This document shows, piece after piece, positions 17,534-25,476 of a stretch of 43,085 nucleotides of DNA. A program made the position numbers and the translations under genes. Every line of letters begins with the position of its first letter. Within the stretch, counting starts at the first letter, position 1. The notes under the pieces are model-generated. The model was given only the letters and a program-made list of their open reading frames with translations. It was not told the origin of the DNA and searched no databases. Origin of the DNA: an uncultured Dorea sp. (GTDB taxonomy: Bacteria; Bacillota; Clostridia; Lachnospirales; Lachnospiraceae); NCBI GenBank assembly GCA_947388185.1, contig CANDQP010000014.1, forward strand, positions 1 through 43,085, given 5' to 3'.

Positions 17534-18937
17534 ATGATCAAAGATAATCAGAAATTATTGAATACACTTCATGTATTAATAGATGCGGTTGTGATCGCGT
17601 TTTCCTATGTGGCGTCGTGGTATATCAGATTCCGGAGCGGGATATTCGCGCCGGCGGCGTGGTACCTGACCCTGCAGGAATATACGAAGGCGCTTACCTT
17701 CCTTGTTCCGGGATATCTGATCCTTTATTATGTGTTCCAGCTCTATACGCCGAAGCGGGTGCAGGGCAGGAGGCTTGAGGCGTGGCGGATCATCCAGGCG
17801 AATACGATCGGGCTTATGGCATTTATCCTGATCCTGTATCTGGCGCATCAGCCGAACTTTTCCAGAACGATGATGTTTATCTTCTTCTGTGTCAATGTAT
17901 TTACAGAGGTAGTGGGCCGTAACATCTTAAGAGAAGGGCTCCGTGACATCCGCAGGAAGGGTTATAACCAGAAGCATATCCTGCTGATCGGCTACAGCCG
18001 TGCGGCGGAGCAGTATATAGACAGGATCAAGGCGAATCCGGGCTGGGGATATATCGTGAGGGGCATCCTTGCGGATAATGTGCCCAGGGGGACGGAATAC
18101 AGGGGCGTGAAGGTTCTTGGAAGGACGGAGAATCTGACCATTATCCTCCCTGAGAACCGGCTTGACGAGATCATCATTACCCTGGGACTGGCAGAGTATC
18201 ATAAATTAGAACATATCGTGAGCATGTGCGAGAAGTCCGGCGTGCATACGAAGTTTGTTCCGGATTATAATAATATTATTCCGACGAAGCCTTATACGGA
18301 GGATCTTCTGGGACTTCCGGTGGTGAATATCAGGCATGTCCCGCTGAGCAATATATTGAACGCGGTTGTCAAGAGGGGAGTCGACCTGTTTGGCGCTGTC
18401 TTCGCTCTGGTTTTATTTTCACCGGTCATGCTGGTTATCTCTGTTGTGATCAAGACTACTTCTCCGGGACCGCTTATATTCAGGCAGGAGCGGATCGGAT
18501 TCCAGAATAAGCCGTTTCTGATGTACAAGTTTCGTTCTATGGTGGTGCAGGATGAGAAGAAGGAGAGGGGCGGATGGACGACGCAGAATGACCCGAGAGT
18601 CACAACCGTCGGCAGGTTCATCCGCAGGACAAGTATTGATGAGCTGCCTCAGTTATTTAACGTGTTAAAGGGCGATATGAGCCTGGTCGGGCCAAGACCG
18701 GAGCGCCCGCAGTTTGTTGAGAAATTCAGCGAAGAGATCCCGCGGTATCGGGTGAAGCACCAGGTGCGTCCAGGCCTGACCGGATGGGCGCAGGTGAATG
18801 GATTCCGGGGGGATACTTCTATATACAGGCGTATTGAGTGCGATTTGTACTATATTGAGAATTGGACATTGGGGTTTGATTTTAAGATCATTTTCCTGAC
18901 ATTTTTTAAGGGCTTTGTAAATAAGAATGCATATTAG
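17534..18937 (+). CDS. WcaJ-type undecaprenyl-phosphate sugar phosphotransferase
   Basis: 467 residues. Four or five N-terminal hydrophobic segments (to ~120) are followed by a nucleotide-binding-like middle domain ('HILLIGYSRAAEQYI', ~150-260). The C-terminal catalytic domain (~275-467) begins with 'KRGVDLFGAVFALVLFSPV' and contains 'FRQERIGFQNKPFLMYKFRSM', 'RRTSIDELPQLFNVLKGDMSLVGPRPE' (split here over adjacent blocks) and 'RPGLTGWAQVNGFRG'. This is the PglC/WcaJ monotopic phosphoglycosyltransferase fold. The enzyme transfers a sugar 1-phosphate, often glucose or galactose, to undecaprenyl phosphate and so starts a repeat unit. The start is ATG 17534 with only a weak ribosome binding site (AAGGAA ~20 bp upstream). 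Overlap with the next gene is avoided if that gene starts at 18957. Confidence 0.94.
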   Translation: MIKDNQKLLNTLHVLIDAVVIAFSYVASWYIRFRSGIFAPAAWYLTLQEYTKALTFLVPGYLILYYVFQLYTPKRVQGRRLEAWRIIQANTIGLMAFILILYLAHQPNFSRTMMFIFFCVNVFTEVVGRNILREGLRDIRRKGYNQKHILLIGYSRAAEQYIDRIKANPGWGYIVRGILADNVPRGTEYRGVKVLGRTENLTIILPENRLDEIIITLGLAEYHKLEHIVSMCEKSGVHTKFVPDYNNIIPTKPYTEDLLGLPVVNIRHVPLSNILNAVVKRGVDLFGAVFALVLFSPVMLVISVVIKTTSPGPLIFRQERIGFQNKPFLMYKFRSMVVQDEKKERGGWTTQNDPRVTTVGRFIRRTSIDELPQLFNVLKGDMSLVGPRPERPQFVEKFSEEIPRYRVKHQVRPGLTGWAQVNGFRGDTSIYRRIECDLYYIENWTLGFDFKIIFLTFFKGFVNKNAY

Positions 18938-18956
18938 CCCGCTTAGGAGAGGTAAT

Positions 18957-20075
18957 ATGAGCAAGAAGAGAAGCATGAATAAAAAGATGTCGCCAAAGGA
19001 GAAGCAGCGGATCAGGCGTAAGAAGCGCAGAAGGAAGAGACTGATCATCCTGATCGTGGAGCTGATCATATTAGCGGCTCTGTGTGCGGTTGCATACGGG
19101 ATGCTGAAGCTTGATATGCTGGATATCAAGATGCTGGATCAGGAGAAGCTTGAGGTCTACAGAGATACGGGGCCGTATACGAATATCGCGCTGTTCGGCC
19201 TTGATTCGAGAGAAGGAGAGCTGGAAGGCGGAGTACAGAGCGACTGTATCATGATCGCGAGCATCAACAATGAGACGGATGACGTGAGACTGGTGTCCGT
19301 ATACCGTGATACGCTGCTGCAGTTATCGGACGGCGCTTACGGCAAAGCGAATTCGGCGTATAATATCGGAGGGCCGGAGGAGGCAATCAGTCTGTTGAAC
19401 AGGAATTTCGATCTGGATATCCGTAATTATGTCAGCGTGAATTTCAGCGCTTTGGTGGATGTTATTGATGCGCTTGGCGGGATCGAGGTGGATATGACGG
19501 CGGAGGAAGCGGTCTACTGTAACGGTTATGCGTTCGAGACTGCCCAGGTCGTGGGCAAGGATATGCAGCCTATCGAGATATATCCGGGAGTCCATCTGTT
19601 AGACGGCGTCCATGCCGTAGGCTATGCAAGGATCCGTTATACGGAAGGGATGGATTTCAAGAGAACGGAGCGGCAGAGGGAGGTGTTCCAACTGACGGCG
19701 GACAAGGCGAAGAAGGCGAATATCTTCACGTTGAACCAGATCGTCAATGAAGTATTTCCGCAGATCTCTACGAGCCTGTCAGTAAGTGATATGCTTGGAT
19801 TTGCCGCTAACATTTTGAATTATAACATTGTGGGGACAACGGGCTTCCCATACGCTGTGACGACGTCGGAGGATATCAGGAACCATGAAGGATCGTTTGT
19901 AGTACCTATTGATTTTAACAGCAATGTGACACAGCTTCACCAGGAGATCTTCAGTGAAGATTATTATGAGCCGTCAAGCAAGGTCAAACAGATCCATGAC
20001 GATATCATCTATCTGTCAGGGGTTACGGAAGGCACGGCGGCGATGCAGACCACATTTGAAGGGGATACACAATGA
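18957..20075 (+). CDS. LCP (LytR-CpsA-Psr) family wall-polymer ligase, first copy
   Basis: 372 residues. A highly basic N-terminus (Lys/Arg ~2-28) precedes one membrane segment (~34-54). The extracellular LCP domain (~75-230) has 'NIALFGLDSREG', 'MIASINNETDDVRLVSVYRDTLLQL', 'ALGGIEVDM' and 'YARIRYTEGMDFKRTERQR', which supply the conserved Asp and Arg residues that bind the pyrophosphate of the lipid-linked donor. LCP proteins transfer teichoic acid or capsule chains from undecaprenyl pyrophosphate to peptidoglycan. ATG 18957 follows AGGAGAGG at 18945-18952; an in-frame ATG at 18927 would overlap the previous gene. The stop overlaps the polymerase start (ATGA). Confidence 0.93.
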   Translation: MSKKRSMNKKMSPKEKQRIRRKKRRRKRLIILIVELIILAALCAVAYGMLKLDMLDIKMLDQEKLEVYRDTGPYTNIALFGLDSREGELEGGVQSDCIMIASINNETDDVRLVSVYRDTLLQLSDGAYGKANSAYNIGGPEEAISLLNRNFDLDIRNYVSVNFSALVDVIDALGGIEVDMTAEEAVYCNGYAFETAQVVGKDMQPIEIYPGVHLLDGVHAVGYARIRYTEGMDFKRTERQREVFQLTADKAKKANIFTLNQIVNEVFPQISTSLSVSDMLGFAANILNYNIVGTTGFPYAVTTSEDIRNHEGSFVVPIDFNSNVTQLHQEIFSEDYYEPSSKVKQIHDDIIYLSGVTEGTAAMQTTFEGDTQ

Positions 20076-21445
20076 GGCGAAGAAGACGCGACGATATTAT
20101 AATGGAATATGGTACTTATATGCTGATGTTTCTTGCGAGCTATATAGCAAGTCTTGCAAGGCTTTACTATGTTTCAGGGATCCTGCTGATCGTAGAGGCA
20201 TTGTATCTGTATGTGCATCTGGCAAGAGAATCTGAGAATCTTGTGGAATTAAGGGCGCTGTTTACTCTTGCGTGGGTCGGCGGGCAGGGATTGGCCTGTC
20301 TGCGGCTGAGCAGGCTCCAGGGAGACTGGAGTTATGTTACCTGGATGTGCTTTTTCCTGGCCTATATCGGCTTTGGAATCGGATATGAATGGGGGCGTCA
20401 GTATCGGGACGAAGAGAAACGCGAGATCGAAAGGGACGCGGTGTTGGCAGGAAGGCTCTATTTGTGTATCGTGGGGCTTTTTGCGGTCTCTGTATTGTGT
20501 TTTGTGTTCGAGGCGGTGAAGGTCGGATTTATTCCGCTGTTCTCAGACAAGCCTCACGCTTATTCTTATTTTCATGTATCGGGCGTACATTATTTTACGG
20601 TGAGCTGTATCCTGATCCCGGCGATCACGGTGCTGTACCTTAAGGCCGGAGGAGGGAAAGGCATGGGGAAGAAGGCGGTGCTTCTGCTTGCAAACCTTAC
20701 GGCGGCGGCGGTGCCGATCCTGTGCGTGTCCAGATTCCAGCTCCTGTTCGCCGCAGGTTTTGCAGTGGTTACATATATTATGGTCAATAAGACGGTGCGG
20801 CTAAGGACGATCGCAGCGGTGGTCCTGGCTTTGATCCCGGTCTATGTCATACTGACGGTATTCCGGCACCATGATGTGGCCTATCTGAACAGTATCTTTG
20901 AGATGAAGTATGGGAAGATGCCGATCTTCGTTACGCAGCCTTATATGTACGTGGCGAATAACTTCGAGAATTTTAACTGTATGGTAGAGCAGCTTGCCGC
21001 TCATACCTGGGGGATCAGGATGCTGTTCCCGGTATTTGCGCTTACAGGGCTTAAGTTCGTCTTCCCGGAGCTTACAGGTCAGGCTCTGTATCTGACCAAG
21101 CCGGAGCTTACGACGCTTACCATGTTCTATGACGCGTATTATGATTTTGGAATTGGCGGGGTGTTCCTGCTTGCAGTGCTTATAGGCGTTGCGGCCAAGC
21201 AGTGCATCCGTCTGGTCAAAAGAAGCAGCAATCCAGTGTCCTATCTGTTCTACGGGCAGATGGCGATCTATCTGGGGCTTGCCTTTTTTACCACTTGGTT
21301 CAGTAATCCGACCACTTGGTTCTGGCTGGCTCTGACAGGGTTGATGTACTGGTTTACAGGATATGATAAGAAAAAGAAAAGGGATGATAAGATTGAGGAA
21401 TGCTTGGATACAAGTGGATGTGGCGATTCCGACATTCAGGCCTGA
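20072..21445 (+). CDS. Wzy-like polysaccharide polymerase
   Basis: 457 residues with about ten to twelve hydrophobic segments. 'FHVSGVHYFTVSCILIPA' and 'YMYVANNFENFNCMVEQL' flank the large periplasmic-side loops, a pattern of oligosaccharide repeat-unit polymerases (O-antigen polymerase family). Such proteins join lipid-linked repeat units outside the membrane. Wzy proteins are poorly conserved, so the assignment rests on topology plus these segments and on the neighbours (initiating transferase, LCP ligase, GT2). A basic C-terminal tail runs ~20 residues into the start of the next gene. No Wzx flippase gene is visible in the window. Confidence 0.8.
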   Translation: MRRRRRDDIIMEYGTYMLMFLASYIASLARLYYVSGILLIVEALYLYVHLARESENLVELRALFTLAWVGGQGLACLRLSRLQGDWSYVTWMCFFLAYIGFGIGYEWGRQYRDEEKREIERDAVLAGRLYLCIVGLFAVSVLCFVFEAVKVGFIPLFSDKPHAYSYFHVSGVHYFTVSCILIPAITVLYLKAGGGKGMGKKAVLLLANLTAAAVPILCVSRFQLLFAAGFAVVTYIMVNKTVRLRTIAAVVLALIPVYVILTVFRHHDVAYLNSIFEMKYGKMPIFVTQPYMYVANNFENFNCMVEQLAAHTWGIRMLFPVFALTGLKFVFPELTGQALYLTKPELTTLTMFYDAYYDFGIGGVFLLAVLIGVAAKQCIRLVKRSSNPVSYLFYGQMAIYLGLAFFTTWFSNPTTWFWLALTGLMYWFTGYDKKKKRDDKIEECLDTSGCGDSDIQA

Positions 21446-22322
21446 CGGGAGACTTGATCAGATCATACGGAGATTAGGGAAACAGAGCTGTCCGGTGCGG
21501 CATATCTGGCTGCTTAATACGAGATCAGGGGATTTCCCGGAGAAGTATGAGAAGATGGAGAAGGTTACGGTGAAGCAGATCGAGCCGGAGGAGTTCGACC
21601 ACGGTGCGACACGGGATATGGCGTTCTCACTGTCGGATGCGGAATATATGGTATTCATGACCCAGGATGCGGTGCCGGCAGACAGGAGGCTGATCGAAGA
21701 ATTATTGAAGCCTCTGCTTGCGTCGGATGAGGTGGGTATCTCTTACGCCCGTCAGCTTCCGGCGAAAGACTGCGGCGTGATCGAACGGTATACCAGAAGC
21801 TTTAATTATCCGAAGGAGAGCTGTATCAAGGGGCAGGAGGATATGGAGGAGCTTGGGATCAAGACCTTCTTCTGTTCGGATGTGTGCGCGGCGTACCGAA
21901 GAGATATTTACCGGGAGATGGGCGGATTTACCCGGAAGACAATATTCAACGAGGATATGGTCATGGCTGCGAAGATGGTGAAGTCCGGTTACAAGATCGC
22001 CTATGCGGCAGACGCCCGGGTGATACATTCCCATAACTATTCGGGAATACGGCAGTTTAAGAGGAATTTTGACCTGGCCGTATCCCAGGCCGACCATCCG
22101 GAGGTATTTGCCGGGATTCGCTCGGAGAGCGAAGGGATCCGCCTAGTCGGTAAGACGATGGAGTATTTGCTGAAGAGTAAGAGGGGCTATCTGATCCCGT
22201 CTCTGATCTACAAGAGCGCCTGTAAATATGCGGGTTACCGGATGGGAAAAAGCTACCGCAGCTTACCGTCTTTTATTGTCGAAAGATGTTCGGCGAGTCC
22301 GGGGTATTGGATAAAAAGGTGA
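21363..22322 (+). CDS. GT2 glycosyltransferase, rhamnosyltransferase-like
   Basis: About 309-319 residues. 'VDVAIPTFRPDGRLDQIIRRL' opens the fold, and 'FDHGATRDMAFSLSDAEYMVFMTQDAVP' contains the metal-binding T-Q-D-A site. 'ARQLPAKDCGVIERYTRSFNYP', 'CSDVCAAYRRD' and 'FNEDMVMAAKMVKSGYKIAYAADA' follow. This is the pattern of clostridial GT2 enzymes annotated as rhamnosyltransferases, and dTDP-rhamnose is made by genes in the same locus. The start is uncertain: ATG 21363 overlaps the polymerase gene by 83 bp and has an AGG only 2 bp away, ATG 21384 is also possible, and TTG 21393 has the best-spaced AAAGGG. The end is clear. Confidence 0.88.
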   Translation: MIRKRKGMIRLRNAWIQVDVAIPTFRPDGRLDQIIRRLGKQSCPVRHIWLLNTRSGDFPEKYEKMEKVTVKQIEPEEFDHGATRDMAFSLSDAEYMVFMTQDAVPADRRLIEELLKPLLASDEVGISYARQLPAKDCGVIERYTRSFNYPKESCIKGQEDMEELGIKTFFCSDVCAAYRRDIYREMGGFTRKTIFNEDMVMAAKMVKSGYKIAYAADARVIHSHNYSGIRQFKRNFDLAVSQADHPEVFAGIRSESEGIRLVGKTMEYLLKSKRGYLIPSLIYKSACKYAGYRMGKSYRSLPSFIVERCSASPGYWIKR

Positions 22323-22339
22323 AAAAACCATATTTTTCG

Positions 22340-22368
22340 TTGCAGTTTTATGAAAAATAGGGTAGTAT
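22340..22368 (+). promoter_or_regulatory. Predicted sigma-A promoter before second LCP gene
   Basis: TTGCAG (22340-22345), a 17-bp spacer and TAGTAT (22363-22368), 69 bp before the LCP start at 22438. The 22323-22437 gap is AT-rich and holds no gene. Confidence 0.55.
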
Positions 22369-22437
22369 TATGTATGGTATTATCAGAGGTGGACTGTAAT
22401 AGTTTGGCAGTGAACGAAGCAGAAAGGACATTGGATA

Positions 22438-23862
22438 ATGGCGAGGGATAGGAAACACTATAGACGAGGGCGCAGATCTAAGAAAGGCAGATCACTTGGA
22501 AAGACGATAGGTATTATCCTTGGCGGTACAGTAGCATTTGTAGCATTGGCAGGAGTCGGGATCCTGGCGAGCAAATTATCTAAGATAGACCGGGTCAAGC
22601 TGAACCCGGAAGAACTGAATGTATCTGTGGAGGCGAAGGAGACGAAGAAATCCAGAGCAAGAGGGACAGGTTATCTGAATGTTGCACTATTTGGGCTGGA
22701 TTCCCGCGACGACGGACTGGCGGAAGGGAACCGAAGCGATACCATTATGGTTGCCAGTCTGAATCGGGAGACGCTGGAGGTGAAGATCTCATCCGTCTAC
22801 AGAGATACGCTCTTAGAGCAGAAGGACGGAACGCTTGACAAGGCGAATGCGGCGTATTCCTACGGGGGGCCGGAGGATGCGATCGCGCTTCTGAACAGGA
22901 ATCTGGATCTGGATATTGAACATTATGTGGCGGTGAATTTTAACGCGCTGATCGACGTGATCGACGCGGTGGGAGGAATAGAGATCGACGTCCAGAAGGA
23001 GGAGCTGTCTTATATCTGCGGATATGCGACGGAGATCATGAAGGTTACCGGGAAGATGTCGCCCGGTGTGACGGAGCCGGGCCTGCAGCTTCTGAACGGA
23101 GTCCAGGCGACTGCTTACGCGAGGATCCGGGGAACTCTTGGAGATGATTTCCGAAGGACGGAGAGGCAGAGAGACGTACTTACCAAGATCGTGGAGAAGC
23201 TGCAGAGTGCTTCGCTCATGCAGTTGAACGCGGTCATCGACCAGATATTCCCGGAGGTGTCTACGAATTTCACCCTGGCGGAGATACTGGATTATGCCCA
23301 GGATGCATTTGAGTATAAGCTGGGAGAGAATATAGGCTTCCCGTTTGACAAGACGACGGATACTTTGTCGAATATCGGAAGCGTAGTAATACCGGTGACG
23401 CTTGAGGACAATGTGAAGAAGCTTCATGAGTTTCTGTTTGGGAGCAGTGAAGGCTACACGGTCTCTTCTGATGTTTCGGACATCAGCTATAAGATAATAG
23501 CGAAGGCGGGCGACCGGGATGCGGACACGGACGAGAGCAGCCAGGGCTATATGGATCAATCGGAAGAAGATTCCTCGAATGATTATTCTTATTCCGGAGA
23601 CAATTCATATAATGATAACAGCGGCAACGATTATTCCGGCACCGGAAGCGGAACAGGCACGGGAAGCGGCGGTGGAACAGGTACCGGAAACGGAACGGGA
23701 AGCGGCGATGGAACAGGAAGCGGAAACGGTACCGGAAGCGGAACAGATAATGATCCAGGCAGCGGGGATCCGGGCTATACCGAAGATCCGTCGGGCAGCG
23801 GAGATGCAGATCCGGGAGATGATACCGGCGATGGATACGGTGACGGCGGCAGCGGAGAATAG
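22438..23862 (+). CDS. LCP family wall-polymer ligase, second copy, with Gly/Ser tail
   Basis: 474 residues. A basic N-terminus and one membrane segment (~25-43) precede an LCP domain (~75-235) with 'NVALFGLDSRDDG', 'ISSVYRDTLLEQ', 'AVGGIEIDV' and 'YARIRGTLGDDFRRTERQRD', keeping the donor-binding Asp/Arg set. It is clearly a paralogue of the 18957 gene, sharing the 'NSAYN/NAAYSYGGPEDAI' region. Beyond ~345 the protein changes into an acidic then Gly/Ser/Thr-rich tail (~120 residues, GTGSG-like units) that ends in Asp/Gly repeats. Such tails usually act as flexible wall spacers. ATG 22438 follows AAAGGA. The cohesin-like gene follows 41 bp downstream. Confidence 0.93.
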   Translation: MARDRKHYRRGRRSKKGRSLGKTIGIILGGTVAFVALAGVGILASKLSKIDRVKLNPEELNVSVEAKETKKSRARGTGYLNVALFGLDSRDDGLAEGNRSDTIMVASLNRETLEVKISSVYRDTLLEQKDGTLDKANAAYSYGGPEDAIALLNRNLDLDIEHYVAVNFNALIDVIDAVGGIEIDVQKEELSYICGYATEIMKVTGKMSPGVTEPGLQLLNGVQATAYARIRGTLGDDFRRTERQRDVLTKIVEKLQSASLMQLNAVIDQIFPEVSTNFTLAEILDYAQDAFEYKLGENIGFPFDKTTDTLSNIGSVVIPVTLEDNVKKLHEFLFGSSEGYTVSSDVSDISYKIIAKAGDRDADTDESSQGYMDQSEEDSSNDYSYSGDNSYNDNSGNDYSGTGSGTGTGSGGGTGTGNGTGSGDGTGSGNGTGSGTDNDPGSGDPGYTEDPSGSGDADPGDDTGDGYGDGGSGE

Positions 23863-23903
23863 CCGGTTAAGAGAAGAACGAGAAAGAAAATGAGGTAATG
23901 TGC

Positions 23904-25457
23904 ATGAGAAGGCTGAGGAAAGCAATATTTTTAATCCTTTTAGTGGGTATGTTATGTCCGTGTATATCTATGGTCGCTGATGCGGCACAGGCAGGCCTGC
24001 ATTTTACGGATCCGTCTACGACCGTAGGGGCGGAGGTGGAGGTGACGGCGAATTTCTCTTCTACGTCTACCAGTCTCCAGTCTCTGAATGCGGTGCTGAC
24101 TTATGATGCAAGTATGCTCAGGTTCGTGAGCGGGGACAGTGCGTCGGGCGGAAACGGTACGATCACCATAGCAGGGAGCGGAGGCGGATCTTCGATAGAT
24201 TTTGTTCTGAAGTTTCAGGCGCTGCAGGAGGGAACTGCCAATATCGAGGTCTCCCAGGCATCCGGAACCGATGCCACCGGAGCAGAATTGGACGATATCA
24301 CGCAGGGAAGCTCCGCGGTCACCATAGGACCTGGTGATCCGTCACTGATCGTGCCGGAAGGAGCAGAAGGCGGCGGGATGGCGATCAGCGCTGACGGACC
24401 GCAGGTGGAAGTAGACGGAGTTCAGTATCAGATCACGAATGGTTTCCCGGATGCCGTGATTCCGGGGGGATTCGTGAGAGCCGAGATGACTTATGAAGGA
24501 ACGCCGTGCCAGGTGGTCACGCAGGAGACGCCCAATGGCTTGTCTGCGCTGCTTTTGACTCCGGTAGCAGGGGGAGATCCCAAGTTCTTCCTGTACAGTA
24601 CGGACGATGGGTCATTTACGCCTTTTGAACAGGTGGAGATTGCCGCGGACCGTTATATCGTATTGCTCAGGGATGATGGTTCGGTCAAGCTTCCGGAGAG
24701 CTTCCAGGAGACGAGGCTTACCTTGAATGACCAGGCGTTCCCGGCATGGCAGGATTCGGACAATCCGGATTATTATGTGGTGTACGCGCTGGGTTCAGAC
24801 GGGCAGAAGACCCTGTATCAATACGATACGGTGGATGGAACCTACCAGAGATATGTGCAGCAGGCGGGAGCATCAGAGCCTGAGAAGAAGGCAGCGAAGG
24901 GAATCTGGGGGAAGATCCTTCGGTTTATCGAGGATATGCTGGATATTATCGTGATCGTTGTCGGCCTGCTTATTGTGGTCCTGATCATTGTTATGATCGT
25001 GATCGGGGTGAAGCTTTATCACCGTAATCTGGAGCTGGATGACCTGTACGACGAGTACGGTATAGATATGGATGACGACGACGAGATATCCGGAACACCA
25101 AAGTCTCAGAAGCCGCAGAAATCTCAGAAACAGCAGAAGTCTCAGAAGACACAGAGCTCTTCCGGCAGCAAAAAAAAAATCTCAGCCAAAAAAGGAGAGA
25201 GTAAGCCGGCTGTAAGAGTACCTGTGAAGACGATGAATCTTCGGGAAGAAGGCGTGTTTGAAGACTTCGATGATGAAGACGATTATGACGACAGCGATGA
25301 TGATTACTATGACGATGATGATTATGGCTACGACAGCGAGGATGCCTCTGAGATGATCGATGATCTGGATGAACTGTTAAGTAAGCAGCCGAAGAAGAAA
25401 CGGGGGCATATGGAGAAGGATGACGCGTTCCAGGTCGATTTCATAGATTTGGATTAA
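23904..25457 (+). CDS. Cohesin-like membrane protein with acidic cytoplasmic tail
   Basis: 517 residues. A signal peptide (~1-28) is followed by a cohesin-like beta-sandwich (~30-150): 'STTVGAEVEVTANF', 'LNAVLTYDASMLRFVSGDS', 'FVLKFQALQEGTANIEV'. A second unrecognised domain (~165-310) precedes a single membrane segment (~345-370). The tail is first Lys/Gln/Ser-rich ('KSQKPQKSQK' type) and then strongly acidic (Asp runs with Tyr). Predicted topology is N-terminus outside, charged disordered tail inside. The ligand and role are unknown; cohesin folds bind dockerins in cellulosomes, but here a wall or assembly-scaffold function is as likely. ATG 23904 fits GAGG at 23892-23895. A10 at 25170-25179 lies inside the gene. 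Confidence 0.75.
   Translation: MRRLRKAIFLILLVGMLCPCISMVADAAQAGLHFTDPSTTVGAEVEVTANFSSTSTSLQSLNAVLTYDASMLRFVSGDSASGGNGTITIAGSGGGSSIDFVLKFQALQEGTANIEVSQASGTDATGAELDDITQGSSAVTIGPGDPSLIVPEGAEGGGMAISADGPQVEVDGVQYQITNGFPDAVIPGGFVRAEMTYEGTPCQVVTQETPNGLSALLLTPVAGGDPKFFLYSTDDGSFTPFEQVEIAADRYIVLLRDDGSVKLPESFQETRLTLNDQAFPAWQDSDNPDYYVVYALGSDGQKTLYQYDTVDGTYQRYVQQAGASEPEKKAAKGIWGKILRFIEDMLDIIVIVVGLLIVVLIIVMIVIGVKLYHRNLELDDLYDEYGIDMDDDDEISGTPKSQKPQKSQKQQKSQKTQSSSGSKKKISAKKGESKPAVRVPVKTMNLREEGVFEDFDDEDDYDDSDDDYYDDDDYGYDSEDASEMIDDLDELLSKQPKKKRGHMEKDDAFQVDFIDLD
25170..25179 (+). repeat. A10 homopolymer inside coding region
   Basis: Ten A's encode Lys-Lys-Lys plus the first base of Ile in the cytoplasmic tail of the cohesin-like protein, and a run of six A's lies ten bases on. 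Such a tract can slip during replication or transcription; a single-base change would alter the last ~90 residues, including the acidic tail. Confidence 0.85.
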
Positions 25458-25476
25458 GAATTATGGAGTGAGAGAT

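Noticed and set aside
23640..23760. Possible CRISPR-like repeats
   Set aside because: The repeats are coding Gly/Ser/Thr units in frame with the LCP gene, without spacers.
25457..25476. glmS ribozyme upstream of glmS
   Set aside because: Only 19 bp separate the stop of the previous gene from the glmS start, too little for the ribozyme, and I saw no such fold in the coding end upstream.
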